NCBI RefSeq assembly: GCF_001049895.1
Contig: NZ_CVPE01000006.1
Coordinates: 592,957 to 656,956, forward strand
Direction: 5' to 3'
Length of the DNA: 64,000 nucleotides
From: Rubeoparvulum massiliense
GTDB lineage: Bacteria > Bacillota > Bacilli > Rubeoparvulales > Rubeoparvulaceae
The notes under the pieces are model-generated. The model did no database searches and was not told the DNA's origin. It saw only the letters and a list, made by a program, of their open reading frames with translations. This document shows, piece by piece, positions 48,585 through 57,467 of this stretch. A program made the translations under genes and the position numbers. The stretch's first letter is position 1. Every line of letters starts with the position of its first letter.

Positions 48585-49255
48585 CCTTTCGCCTTGCGGA
48601 TCAATGTTGAGCCGATTTGGATGAATTGCTTTCCCCGATGCTTGAAACCATCCCAGTTTCTCAGCGTCTCCCGATGCTGAAAGGGCAAGGGAATCTCCTC
48701 GATGCGATATCCTTTACGTAGACAATCGATGGTCATACCCACCTCTACACCAAAACGCTGTACAGGTTCGCCAAGGACAGTAAGCACCTCCTTTTTGTAT
48801 GCTCGCTGACCTGAAAGAACTGATGTCACATAGCTTCCCGTTAACATGAAGACGCCTTCACGGGCTAGCATCTTTACAAGACCAAAGCCCCCCTTTTTCT
48901 GAGCCGATGGAAATTGAGCAATGGTAACATCAGCACGATCTCGAAAGAGCGGAGGAAGGAGATGTCTGGCATGGTGACTGCTCTCACCAAGGTCTGCATC
49001 AAGAAAAAGAAGATACTCTCCCTGCGCCTCTTGCCATCCTCGGTAGAGTGCAGCTCCTTTGCCACAGCGGCCAGGCAAACGGATGACCCGCGTGGCCAAA
49101 GGAATCGCTATCTCTGATGTATGATCCTCACTGCCATCATCCACTACGATCAACTCTGCAAAAAACGGAGTGGACCAAAGAGCCTGAAGGGTTGTCCCAA
49201 TTCGAGTAGCCTCATTATAAGCTGGTATGATCACTGAAACGCGAGCTTTCTCCAT
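48581..49255 (-). CDS. Glycosyltransferase family 2
   Basis: About 224 residues with the GT-A fold motifs VSVIIPAYNEATRIG, IVVDDGSEDHTSE and LFLDADLGESS (DxD). It is like dolichol-phosphate-mannose synthase without membrane segments. The ATG follows GAGGAG; the frame is open upstream into the SteB-like gene, and the genes overlap by 41 nt. It likely adds a sugar to the lipid carrier loaded by its neighbour; that is inference. Confidence 0.88.
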   Translation of the reverse strand: MEKARVSVIIPAYNEATRIGTTLQALWSTPFFAELIVVDDGSEDHTSEIAIPLATRVIRLPGRCGKGAALYRGWQEAQGEYLLFLDADLGESSHHARHLLPPLFRDRADVTIAQFPSAQKKGGFGLVKMLAREGVFMLTGSYVTSVLSGQRAYKKEVLTVLGEPVQRFGVEVGMTIDCLRKGYRIEEIPLPFQHRETLRNWDGFKHRGKQFIQIGSTLIRKAKG

Positions 49256-49826
49256 TGGGCTCCTCACCTTCCTCTGCATGATGAAATTGCGAATAGAGCT
49301 CATGCACCCAGCGTATCCATTCTGGAACCGTTGTGGGAAATGTCATTACGATGGGCGTTAATCCAGGTGATCTTCCCGTAAAACGTTGGAGATCATGGAA
49401 TTGGGAGATCCCCGCTGAGTCAGGTAGGATGAGATAGCCTTGGTTATTTGACCCTAGCGCTAGTTCAGACCAAGAAAGCATCACAGGATTGATCCCAATC
49501 TCCTTCAAAGCCTGTTGTTGCTCCTCACTGACAGCTGGGGTAATAAATAGGGTGTGTCCTTCTAGATGCGGCTTGTAAAAGCTAATCATGTCCTGGCGAA
49601 TGGTCTTAGCTTGCCGATCGATTTCTTGTAGGAGATCCTGGAAGTCTTTAGATTCTAGTCGTGCTTCATGCAATACACGGGTATAACGTTGGTGAACCTG
49701 ATGAAGTAACTGTTGCTCCTGTTGCTGCAAGGCAGGTGCACCTAAGAAAATTCCGATTAATAAGCCAAAAGCCCAAGCGAAAAAGATGGCAACTAACATC
49801 AGCATATTATAACGTAATGAGTACAC
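49215..49826 (-). CDS. SteB/MctB-like membrane protein (copper transporter family)
   Basis: About 203 residues: one N-terminal membrane segment (LRYNMLMLVAIFFAWAFGLLIG, core LVAIFFAWAFGLLIG), then a coiled-coil-like stretch rich in Gln and Glu, then a globular domain. This is the layout of SteB and of the mycobacterial MctB proteins, often annotated as copper transporter. Its partner SteA is encoded directly upstream. GTG start with AGGTGG. A role with SteA at the division or sporulation septum is inferred from the actinobacterial pair. Confidence 0.72.
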   Translation of the reverse strand: MYSLRYNMLMLVAIFFAWAFGLLIGIFLGAPALQQQEQQLLHQVHQRYTRVLHEARLESKDFQDLLQEIDRQAKTIRQDMISFYKPHLEGHTLFITPAVSEEQQQALKEIGINPVMLSWSELALGSNNQGYLILPDSAGISQFHDLQRFTGRSPGLTPIVMTFPTTVPEWIRWVHELYSQFHHAEEGEEPNGESSRFSDHTSL

Positions 49827-49835
49827 GGGAACCAC

Positions 49836-50948
49836 CTATGTTAACCACAGCTTCAACTGAATCAACAAAAGACCTAACAGTTGACGAAAGTGTGGTAAGA
49901 ATAATAAAGAAAGCGTACTGACCAACATTCCGACCATTCCCCAGCGAATCTCACGTTGTTCCTTCAAAACCGGGAAAATTTGACTAATCCCCTTTAAGTC
50001 CAGCAGTTTCTCACCTAACTTCAAACGAATCAGCATGGTGCTTGCCATCCCTGCTCTTCCCTTATCCAAAAAATCCACCATATGGGTATGCGTCCCCAAG
50101 GTAACGATCCTGCGAGCCTGATGGTCGTAGGCAAGTAGCATGGCAACATCCTCACTGGTTCCTGGTAGACAGAGGACCTGCCCTGAACAACCTAATGCCT
50201 TCAAGCGTTCCATTCCCGGTGCCCGCCCATCACAATAGGCATGTACCAGTAGCTGCGCACCTGTTCGTAAGGCCTCCTCTGATACACTATCCATATCACC
50301 GATGATGAAATGAGGTGGGTAGCCCTGATGGATCAGCGCATCTGCACCTCCATCCACTGCGATGAGAACCGGTCGGAAAGCCTGAATATAGGAATGAAGT
50401 ATGCGTAAGTCCTCTTCATAATAATCACCTCGCGCCACAATCAAGACATCTCGTCCCTTTAGCTTGACATGAAGAGGTGGATAAGAAAACTGCTGACCCA
50501 GAATCTCCTTTTCTCGCATTGCATAAGCTAAGGTATTCTCAACAAAGCTTTGCAAGGGTTGAGATGAACGGCTCAGCGCTTCGTGGTACTCCGCTTCCAG
50601 CTGTGCCGCCTGTAAGCGATGGCATGTAATCTGCACCTTACCCTCCCCAACTACAATCTTCCCATCCTGTTCAATTCGTAGCCAATCACCTTCCTGAACG
50701 AGGGAAAATGCAGCACTGGGCACTTGATACAAGGGGATACGATGTTGAAGAAGAAAGCGGGCACCCTTGGCAGGATAATAGCCTGTAAAGAATGGTTGGC
50801 TATTGATCACAGCTTTTACGCCTTTTTTGAATAATTCCTGGGCGGCAATTAAATCAAGATCTTGATGATGAATCCAGGCAATGTCATGATGGTTAAGGCG
50901 TTTTACAAGGTTTTTTGTCTTCCGATCGATTACAACCTGACCTTCCAT
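49836..50948 (-). CDS. steA: SteA-like cytokinetic protein with TPK-like domain
   Basis: About 370 residues. The N-terminal half includes the segment VKAVINSQPFFTGYYPAKG and a beta domain. The middle has a thiamin-pyrophosphokinase-like core IAVDGGADALIHQG and FIIGDMDSVSEEAL. A C-terminal membrane helix (about 345–365) follows. This is the SteA layout known from Corynebacterium, where SteA and SteB act at the divisome. The ATG has GGAGGGTGA upstream; the frame is open for 84 codons farther but without similarity. Confidence 0.85.
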   Translation of the reverse strand: MEGQVVIDRKTKNLVKRLNHHDIAWIHHQDLDLIAAQELFKKGVKAVINSQPFFTGYYPAKGARFLLQHRIPLYQVPSAAFSLVQEGDWLRIEQDGKIVVGEGKVQITCHRLQAAQLEAEYHEALSRSSQPLQSFVENTLAYAMREKEILGQQFSYPPLHVKLKGRDVLIVARGDYYEEDLRILHSYIQAFRPVLIAVDGGADALIHQGYPPHFIIGDMDSVSEEALRTGAQLLVHAYCDGRAPGMERLKALGCSGQVLCLPGTSEDVAMLLAYDHQARRIVTLGTHTHMVDFLDKGRAGMASTMLIRLKLGEKLLDLKGISQIFPVLKEQREIRWGMVGMLVSTLSLLFLPHFRQLLGLLLIQLKLWLT

Positions 50949-51012
50949 CCTGGTCACCCTCCATCCAGATTGACTCTTACTTCTATTGTGACCTGGTGAG
51001 CAAAAATTATCC

Positions 51013-51041
51013 TTGACACGCGAGGTATGTTCCTTGCATAT
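51013..51041 (+). promoter_or_regulatory. Possible promoter of the 51.1-kb small gene
   Basis: Consensus -35 TTGACA, 17 bp, then the weak -10 GCATAT on the plus strand, about 35 bp before the small gene. Confidence 0.35.
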
Positions 51042-51076
51042 GCTGGAGTGAATTAAGTAGAAGGGATGGATAGAGG

Positions 51077-51304
51077 ATGTCATATGAGGAGCTTGAGCAG
51101 CATCTAAGAAAAGCCAAATTGCATCTGGAAAAGGGTCTTCAGATGAGTGGTGAATTAGGCAAACGGGGAAAAGTTCAACAAGAGAGGGTTGCAGCCTCAT
51201 GGCAGAAGGTCTTAAGTGAGCTACTGCAGACTGTGAAGCAGGTTGAGAAGCAGCATCAAGTCAATTTTATGAGTTGGATTAATTGGTGGAAGCTGCGAAA
51301 ATAA
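51077..51304 (+). CDS. Unrecognised small helical protein
   Basis: 75 residues, charged and helical, rich in Lys, Glu and Gln, ending FMSWINWWKLRK with three Trp. It is one of the few plus-strand genes. A consensus -35 lies upstream and a strong hairpin with T-run follows directly, shared with spo0A. GAAGGG is 11 nt from the ATG, and GAGG is adjacent, so translation signals are moderate. No family recognised. Without the terminator I would not have listed it. Confidence 0.5.
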   Translation: MSYEELEQHLRKAKLHLEKGLQMSGELGKRGKVQQERVAASWQKVLSELLQTVKQVEKQHQVNFMSWINWWKLRK

Positions 51305-51350
51305 GAAATCCCCTTCTTTGACGAGAAGAGGAGTTTCTTATTTTTTATGG
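51303..51350. terminator. Bidirectional terminator between the small gene and spo0A
   Basis: AAGAAATCCCCTTCT, loop TTGACG, AGAAGAGGAGTTTCTT, then ATTTTTTA on the plus strand. On the minus strand TTATTTT follows. It can end both convergent units. Confidence 0.85.
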
Positions 51351-51354
51351 TACT

Positions 51355-52143
51355 TTATGATGCCTTATGATCCAAGCGGAGCTTATCTGCAATCATGGCA
51401 ATAAATTCACTGTTGGTGGGCTTTGCTTTACTTACGTTAATGGTATGGCTAAAAAGTCGACTAATGGAATCGATATTGCCTCGACTCCACGCTACTTCAA
51501 TGGCGTGACGGATCGCTCTTTCCACCCGGCTGGGCGTTGTATTATATTTTTGGGCAATCTCTGGATATAAGCGCTTGGTAATGCTTCCTAATAAGTCAAT
51601 ATTATGATACACCATGGTGATCGCCTCACGAAGGTATAAATAGCCTTTAATGTGGGCTGGTACACCGATTTCATGAATAATGTTGGTGATACTACGATCC
51701 AGGTTAATTTCGCGTTGTTGGGTTTTGGGTTGTGTGGAAACAGCTTGGAATGATTCTGCAGATGAAGATGGCGACTCTTTACTACCCATATAGCGGATTC
51801 GATCCACCAACATTTCCATATCAAAGGGTTTTAGAATATAATAATCAGCACCTAATTCCATTGTCCGTTTTGTAATCTCCTCTTGGCCAAATGCGGTCAG
51901 CATAATGATTTTGGGCTGAATCGGTAGATCCATTCCCTTCATACGTTCTAATACTGCGATACCATCCAGATATGGCATGATGATATCCAGAACCATTAAA
52001 TCAACCTCTTGATCTTCAAGTATTTCTAATACTTCATTACCGTTATAGGCTACGCCTACAACTTCCATGTCATCTTGTCTGTTAATGTACTCTTGAAGCA
52101 GTTGGACAAACTCCCGATTATCATCGGCTAATAAAATTCTCAT
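51355..52143 (-). CDS. spo0A: Sporulation master regulator Spo0A
   Basis: Response regulator that starts sporulation. 262 residues: receiver domain with acidic pocket (ADD at 6–8), phosphoacceptor D53 in [12 protein letters not shown], and conserved K near 104; a linker of about 20 polar residues; and the Spo0A-specific DNA-binding domain with [17 protein letters not shown] (core [13 protein letters not shown]). It sits after spoIVB as in Bacillus, with its own sigma-H-type promoter. Confidence 0.98.
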   Translation of the reverse strand: MRILLADDNREFVQLLQEYINRQDDMEVVGVAYNGNEVLEILEDQEVDLMVLDIIMPYLDGIAVLERMKGMDLPIQPKIIMLTAFGQEEITKRTMELGADYYILKPFDMEMLVDRIRYMGSKESPSSSAESFQAVSTQPKTQQREINLDRSITNIIHEIGVPAHIKGYLYLREAITMVYHNIDLLGSITKRLYPEIAQKYNTTPSRVERAIRHAIEVAWSRGNIDSISRLFSHTINVSKAKPTNSEFIAMIADKLRLDHKAS

Positions 52144-52185
52144 TCCCCATTATCCTCCTTCAACACTCCCATATCACCACAGTAT

Positions 52186-52214
52186 CATTTCTACATCTGG
52201 AAGGTATTCCCTGC
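52186..52214 (-). promoter_or_regulatory. Sigma-H-type promoter of spo0A
   Basis: Minus strand GCAGGGAAT, 11 bp, GTAGAAATG. It is close to the sigma-H consensus and lies about 50 bp before spo0A, where Bacillus subtilis has its sporulation promoter. Confidence 0.6.
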
Positions 52215-52278
52215 CTTTGCTCTTCATTTTTCCACAATTCACATCATATGAAAAGTACTTTGCTAAAAGTACTGCTAT

Positions 52279-52285
52279 TTCGACA
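52279..52285 (-). promoter_or_regulatory. 0A box upstream of spo0A
   Basis: TGTCGAA on the minus strand is an exact Spo0A-binding heptamer, about 65 bp upstream of the sigma-H -35. It suggests autoregulation, as known in Bacillus. Confidence 0.6.
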
Positions 52286-52335
52286 TCATTTGCGCTAAAA
52301 TCACTTGTGAAACACGATTTTTTGACATTCTTTTA

Positions 52336-53658
52336 TTAGCTAGCCTTCCGTTTGTGAAGTGATGAGGATTGGATATCAATCCCTGCCTCTTTCAACATCC
52401 ATTCAATATGAATACCATACCCTGATGTAGGGTCATTCACAAATACATGGGTTACTGCACCGACAATACGATTATTCTGAACGATGGGACTACCACTCAT
52501 CCCTTGTACAATCCCACCCGTCTCTTTTAACAATTTAGGGTCGGTTACACGAATGATCATACCTTTGGTGGAGGGGTATTTCTGGGGAATCACTTTCACA
52601 ATCTCAATGTCAAAAGCTTCAACCTGCTCGCCTTTAATGACGGTATAGATTTTGGCTGGTCCAACTTCCACCTGTTCCTGTAAAGCTACAGGTAGGGGAT
52701 TGCTAAAGAACTCATTCTTTATTGTACCATGAACGCTTCCAAAGACTCCAAAAGCAGTATTTTTTTCAATTTGTCCTAATGGTTGATCCTCGTTGACAAA
52801 GGAAGCATATTTTTCTCCTGGTTGACCATGCTCCCCCTTTTGGATCGCAGTGATTCGCGAGTGAACGATATGACCATTGGCTGTATCGATGGGCTTCCCC
52901 GTATCCATATCCGAAATCACATGGCCTAAAGCGCCAAATCTCTTGGACTGAGGATGAACAAAGGTCAACGTACCAATTCCTGCTGCAGAATCACGAATAT
53001 AGAGACCTAAGCGATACGATTCATCCTTTACATCAAAGACGGGGGTTACTTCAACATCCATGATTTGACCATCACGACGAATGGTAATCAACAGAGGCTT
53101 CCCTGAGCTTCCATACTGATTGACCAGCTTTGAGACATTTTGAATACTGGTTACATCCTGATTATTAATTTTCAAAATCATATCCCCTACTTTGATTCGC
53201 TCTAAACTGGGGGAATGTTTCTTCTCTTTTCCATCAACCATATGATGACCAACCACCATCATGCCATTGGACATCAATTTTACACCCACAGATTGCCCAC
53301 CTAGATAGACTCTTACATCATCCATCACATTGACTTTCATCTTCTTAATGGGGAAGCCAGCAACCTCAATGGCCAACTCCGTCTCCCCTTGTTCCCTGGA
53401 GGTTAAGATCAGGGGCTTGCTTAAATCAACTGCAATACTTTTGCTTATCTCCCCATTGATCTGCACCACATCTGGATTTTTAGTAACAACGGTGGCTGTT
53501 GTTGGCAAAGAAAATTCCAGATGAGTTTGCATTCCTGGGGCAACACGAATTTCATTAGGAATTTGCATCCAATGCTGAAACGGTGCAGAAAATAGAAATA
53601 CGAAACTAAGAAATAATATGATTAGGCCCATCACTTGACGGTTACGCTGATTGAACAA
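52336..53658 (-). CDS. spoIVB: SpoIVB serine peptidase
   Basis: Forespore-secreted S55 peptidase that triggers pro-sigma-K processing. 440 residues: an N-terminal membrane signal (about 8–28), a PDZ domain (about 115–200, with GDMILKINNQDV), and the peptidase domain with GALGHVISD and the catalytic region GMSGSPIVQNNRIVGAVTH (cores GMSGSP and GAVTH). TTG start after AGGAG. A sigma-F-type promoter lies upstream. Confidence 0.96.
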   Translation of the reverse strand: MFNQRNRQVMGLIILFLSFVFLFSAPFQHWMQIPNEIRVAPGMQTHLEFSLPTTATVVTKNPDVVQINGEISKSIAVDLSKPLILTSREQGETELAIEVAGFPIKKMKVNVMDDVRVYLGGQSVGVKLMSNGMMVVGHHMVDGKEKKHSPSLERIKVGDMILKINNQDVTSIQNVSKLVNQYGSSGKPLLITIRRDGQIMDVEVTPVFDVKDESYRLGLYIRDSAAGIGTLTFVHPQSKRFGALGHVISDMDTGKPIDTANGHIVHSRITAIQKGEHGQPGEKYASFVNEDQPLGQIEKNTAFGVFGSVHGTIKNEFFSNPLPVALQEQVEVGPAKIYTVIKGEQVEAFDIEIVKVIPQKYPSTKGMIIRVTDPKLLKETGGIVQGMSGSPIVQNNRIVGAVTHVFVNDPTSGYGIHIEWMLKEAGIDIQSSSLHKRKAS

Positions 53659-53715
53659 GCATCATCACGCTCCTACCTCTTACCCCTACCAACGCTGGCA
53701 ACATCACCGTATCTA

Positions 53716-53746
53716 TAATGTTGCCTTTGCTACAGTGATTTATAAC
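53716..53746 (-). promoter_or_regulatory. Sigma-F-type promoter of spoIVB
   Basis: Minus strand GTTAT, 16 bp, GGCAACATTA. The -10 fits GGNRANANTW fully; the -35 is partial. spoIVB is forespore-expressed in Bacillus. Confidence 0.4.
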
Positions 53747-53782
53747 TGGAGAGCTATGATAATAACTTGTACTCTTGGTAAG

Positions 53783-53814
53783 ATCAAAAAAACAAGGAAG
53801 GTTAATTCCTTGTT
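53783..53814 (-). terminator. Terminator of recN
   Basis: Arms AACAAGGAA and TTCCTTGTT around six bases, followed on the minus strand by a run of T. It starts right after the recN stop. Confidence 0.88.
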
Positions 53815-55548
53815 TTAATCATCTTGGTAAGTGGCCTTCCATTGTTTGGCGAGATCCAGCATTTGATTAGCGTGCTCGAGGGTGACTGCTGTTTGCTGTA
53901 CACCGCTCAACAGCTGAGCAAGGGCATAAGTCCGCTCATCATCTGGCAGAACATTCACCTTCGTAACCGTCTCATTGGCAGATTGATTCTTGGTAATAAA
54001 GAGATGATGATCGGCCATGGCTGCTACCTGAGGAAGATGCGTGATAGAGAGAACTTGCTTCCCCTGACTAATACGGTATAGCTTCTCACCAATTTTCTGA
54101 GCCACATCACCACTAACGCCTGTATCCACTTCATCAAAAACTAAGGTCTCTACATCATCGAGACGGGCTAGGATGGCTTTCATAGCGAGTAGGATACGGG
54201 ATAGCTCACCACCAGAAGCAATCCGCACTAAGGAACGACAGGGTTCTCCTGGATTAGGGGAAAATAGGAACTCCACCTTATCCATGCCTTGGCGTGTACA
54301 CGCAATGGTCTCCCCATTGATATAAATCCCATTCGGATCGGCTTGGGTGGTAAAAGCCACTTGAAAGATGGTCCGTTCCATCTTCAGATCAGTAAGCTCC
54401 TGTTCAATGGCATTGGCCAATCGAACGCCAACCTGATGGCGGATTTCTGATAAATCCTGTGCCAATAAGACTAGATCCTTCTCCTTCTGCAGGATGGTTC
54501 GCTCCAATGCTTGCAAGCGTTCATCACGGTGTTCCATTTGCTCTAGATCTTCTTCAATCTTAGCACCGTATTCCAAAATTTCATTGACTGAATCGCCGTA
54601 CTTCCGCTGCAGCATACGAATGAGATCGCGGCGCTGTGACACTTCGAATAGACGTTCTTTATCAAAATCAAAGCCATCAAGGTAATCACGGAGGGCAAAG
54701 GTCACTTCCTCCACTTGATAGTAAGCAGATTCCATCAACTTAAAGGTTTCTTGAAGGGATGGCTCAAAGGGAAGAATCTCCTCTAATTGGCTCATGGCAT
54801 GAGCAACCCAATCCATCCCACGATTCTCTGTACGCAATGCTTGATAGGCCTGCTGCACATGGTGATGGATCTGTTCACCGTGGGATAGCCGCTGAAATTC
54901 ATCCTCAATCTTTACATCTTCATCAGGTTCAAGCTGCGCCCCTTGGATCTCCTGAAGCTGGTAGCGATAAAGATCGATCCGTTGAATCAGTTCCTGCTCA
55001 TCCTGTTGCAGTCGCTTCCACTCCCGCTTGAGGTTGACATATTCATCATATAAACGAGTATATTCTTGCTTTGTTTCGGCTAATTCTTCTTCACCATAGG
55101 CATCTAGCCATTCGATATGCCGCTCCACCTGCAGGAGAGATTGTTGCTCATGTTGGGTATGAATGGCCACCACCTTCTCACCAATCTCCCGCAAAATTGC
55201 CAATGTAACCAGTTGACCATTGATCCGGCAGATGCTTTTCCCTTGCTGCGTGATCGCACGATAGAGGAGTAATGTCTCCTCTCCTCCCTGTTCAATGCCA
55301 AACTGCTCGAGAATTCTCCAGGCTGCATGACTTGGAGAGAGATGGAAGAGGCCTTCAATCTCTGCCTTCTTCGCTTCATAGCGCACATAATCAATGCTCC
55401 CTCTTCCTCCGCATAGTAAAGAAAGTGCATCCATCAGCATAGATTTCCCTGCTCCGGTTTCACCAGTAAGAATAGTTAAACCCTCTTCAAATTGTAAACG
55501 TACTTCCTTGATCAGTGCGAAATTTTTGATTCCCAGCTCCATTAGCAT
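53815..55548 (-). CDS. recN: DNA repair protein RecN
   Basis: SMC-like ATPase for double-strand break repair. 577 residues: Walker A LTGETGAGKSML near residue 30, a central coiled-coil (about 155–365), the signature SGGELSRILLAMK, and Walker B TLVFDEVDTGVSG. The first ATG has GAGGG 6 nt upstream; a second ATG two codons on is possible. It follows argR as in Bacillus. Confidence 0.97.
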   Translation of the reverse strand: MLMELGIKNFALIKEVRLQFEEGLTILTGETGAGKSMLMDALSLLCGGRGSIDYVRYEAKKAEIEGLFHLSPSHAAWRILEQFGIEQGGEETLLLYRAITQQGKSICRINGQLVTLAILREIGEKVVAIHTQHEQQSLLQVERHIEWLDAYGEEELAETKQEYTRLYDEYVNLKREWKRLQQDEQELIQRIDLYRYQLQEIQGAQLEPDEDVKIEDEFQRLSHGEQIHHHVQQAYQALRTENRGMDWVAHAMSQLEEILPFEPSLQETFKLMESAYYQVEEVTFALRDYLDGFDFDKERLFEVSQRRDLIRMLQRKYGDSVNEILEYGAKIEEDLEQMEHRDERLQALERTILQKEKDLVLLAQDLSEIRHQVGVRLANAIEQELTDLKMERTIFQVAFTTQADPNGIYINGETIACTRQGMDKVEFLFSPNPGEPCRSLVRIASGGELSRILLAMKAILARLDDVETLVFDEVDTGVSGDVAQKIGEKLYRISQGKQVLSITHLPQVAAMADHHLFITKNQSANETVTKVNVLPDDERTYALAQLLSGVQQTAVTLEHANQMLDLAKQWKATYQDD

Positions 55549-55576
55549 CCTGATCCCTCACTTCTCCACACAGGCT

Positions 55577-56029
55577 CTAAAGCATTTCAAGGAAGCGATC
55601 GTATAGAGCGGCTGCCCCTTCCCGATCACGGCAGATAATCAAGATATTATCATCACCACAGATCGTTCCTACGATTTCCTTCCAATCTAATTGATCAATT
55701 AGAACACCATAGGCATTGGCATTCCCTGGCATGGTCTTCATAACGATTAGGTTATCTACAGCATCAATGCTGATAAAGCTGTCTAACATGACATTACGCA
55801 ATTTCTCCAGTGGATTAAAGCGCCGATCTGCTGGTAGTGAATACTTATATCGTCCATCCATGGTTGGAACCTTGACTAAGCGTAGCTCTTTAATATCTCG
55901 CGAAATCGTGGCCTGTGTCACGTTAAATCCGGCCTTGCGAAGATACTCCACTAATGCTTCCTGTGTCTCCACTTCATACGTTGTGATAATCTCACGTATT
56001 TTAATGTGACGTTGTCCCTTACTACTCAT
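55577..56029 (-). CDS. argR: Arginine repressor ArgR/AhrC
   Basis: Hexameric regulator of arginine metabolism. About 150 residues: N-terminal winged helix with [16 protein letters not shown], and the C-terminal arginine-binding domain with [15 protein letters not shown] (core CGDDNILII). The start is placed at the ATG giving the family length; an ATG eight codons earlier is also in frame. Confidence 0.95.
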   Translation of the reverse strand: MSSKGQRHIKIREIITTYEVETQEALVEYLRKAGFNVTQATISRDIKELRLVKVPTMDGRYKYSLPADRRFNPLEKLRNVMLDSFISIDAVDNLIVMKTMPGNANAYGVLIDQLDWKEIVGTICGDDNILIICRDREGAAALYDRFLEML

Positions 56030-56057
56030 TACACTCACATCCTTTAGTTTCATATCC

Positions 56058-56594
56058 TTATTTTATCAAGAAATACATCAAGCTCATACCCAAAAGAAAA
56101 GGTATTCCCAAAGATGCGAAACGCCAATGTTTTCGTAGCGATGGATAAGCAAAATGAATTTCATGTATGATTTGGTGATCTAGATCTATATATAGAATAC
56201 CATTACAACGATAAAGTAAACTATAGATCAATAAATGATCTCGCAAGGATGTTGCTGTAAATGAGACGCGAGATCTGGCACGACGTTGTTTAATCACATA
56301 GAGTTCGCCCGCTTTTTCCGCCCATCCATCGATGGTCAAGCGTGTTGTAAACTGTCGACCATCATTGAGTTCAATGGTGATGGGCACCTGCTCCCGTCCT
56401 GAGAGTGGCTCATAACCATGCTGCTGTAAGATCTGGGCGAGGGGACGTGTTAATTGATCTTGATGTTGAATCGAGGGATGAGAAGGTAGCCTCCACCCAA
56501 ATTGAACTACCTTACGTAGAAACCACCATAACAGCCAACCTCCTCCCAGTAGGAGGAGCACAATAAAAATATAAAAATCCCCTGCAGGTAACAT
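56058..56594 (-). CDS. Unrecognised membrane protein, possible PD-(D/E)xK-like core
   Basis: About 178 residues with a membrane helix at each end (about 8–28 and 158–176) and a soluble middle. The middle reads [36 protein letters not shown], quoted here as [10 protein letters not shown] and ELYVIKQRR, then [12 protein letters not shown] and GILYIDL. The pattern D-x(n)-VIK-x-R followed by a helix and a strand is reminiscent of nuclease-fold proteins, but a full set of catalytic residues is not clear. It lies between tlyA and argR on the same strand. GTG or ATG start after GAGGTGAT. It has two, not four, helices, so it does not match the OLE-associated protein OapA as I remember it. Confidence 0.65.
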   Translation of the reverse strand: MLPAGDFYIFIVLLLLGGGWLLWWFLRKVVQFGWRLPSHPSIQHQDQLTRPLAQILQQHGYEPLSGREQVPITIELNDGRQFTTRLTIDGWAEKAGELYVIKQRRARSRVSFTATSLRDHLLIYSLLYRCNGILYIDLDHQIIHEIHFAYPSLRKHWRFASLGIPFLLGMSLMYFLIK

Positions 56595-56648
56595 CACATC
56601 ACCTCAGGGGATTATATTCGACTCAGCACATGACGTTTCCTTTTTCAA

Positions 56649-57467
56649 TTAGCTCAATTCTTGATGAGCTTCCATGACCTCCTGCTGAATACGTGTAGGC
56701 TGTAGAAGATTAGTACCTTGCTCCTTTTCCGCCTTTTCTAACAGGAGGAGAAACTCAATATTCCCATCGCCTCCTGTAATCGGCGAATAGGTGAGCTCCA
56801 ATGGTGAAAAACTCTCCTGTAATGCCATTTGAATCACATGCTCTAAGACCTCTTGATGAATACTGGCATCACGGACTATCCCTTTGTTTCCCACCTGTTC
56901 TTTCCCTGCTTCGAATTGTGGCTTCACCAACGCCACCACCCTCGCTCCCACCGATAGTAGGGGATAGAGTGCTGGTAAGATTTTATTCAAGGAGATAAAG
57001 GAGACATCAATGCTCGCAAAGGTTGGAGTTGGTCCCACAAGCTCTTCCTGTGTTAAATAACGGAAATTGGTTCGCTCCATTACATTAACACGGGGATCTT
57101 GACGTAGCTTCCAGCTTAACTGATTATAGCCAACATCAATAGCATAGACATAGGCTGCTCCATTTTGCAGGGCACAATCGGTAAAACCGCCTGTAGAGGC
57201 TCCGATATCCAGCATCACTTGGTTCGTTAGATCCAGTGCAAACTCCTGGATTGCCCGTTCCAGCTTTAATCCACCGCGCCCTACATAGGGATGAGGCTTA
57301 CCCTTCACCTCGATCCCCGCATCGATTAATACTTTCGTGCCAGCCTTATCCACGCGCTCGCCAGCCACAAAGACTAAACCAGCCATAATCGCTTTCTTTG
57401 CCGTTTCTCGACTATCAAAATGGCCTTGCTGTACCAATAGAACATCTAGACGTTCCTTCATCGCCAT
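56649..57467 (-). CDS. tlyA: TlyA-family rRNA methyltransferase
   Basis: Equal to yqxC in Bacillus. 272 residues: an N-terminal S4 RNA-binding domain (RLDVLLVQQGHFDSRETAKKAI, core DSRETAKKAI) and an FtsJ-like methyltransferase domain with DIGASTGGFTDCAL and IDVGYNQLSWKLR (core DVGYNQL). Probable 2'-O-methylation of rRNA, known for the mycobacterial member. The start overlaps the dxs stop (TAATG). Confidence 0.93.
   Translation of the reverse strand: MAMKERLDVLLVQQGHFDSRETAKKAIMAGLVFVAGERVDKAGTKVLIDAGIEVKGKPHPYVGRGGLKLERAIQEFALDLTNQVMLDIGASTGGFTDCALQNGAAYVYAIDVGYNQLSWKLRQDPRVNVMERTNFRYLTQEELVGPTPTFASIDVSFISLNKILPALYPLLSVGARVVALVKPQFEAGKEQVGNKGIVRDASIHQEVLEHVIQMALQESFSPLELTYSPITGGDGNIEFLLLLEKAEKEQGTNLLQPTRIQQEVMEAHQELS

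Noticed and set aside
56058-56594. This membrane protein as OapA, the OLE-associated protein
   Set aside because: OapA is remembered as having four membrane helices and lying next to OLE RNA. This protein has two helices and is three genes away. A homology search could reopen the question.
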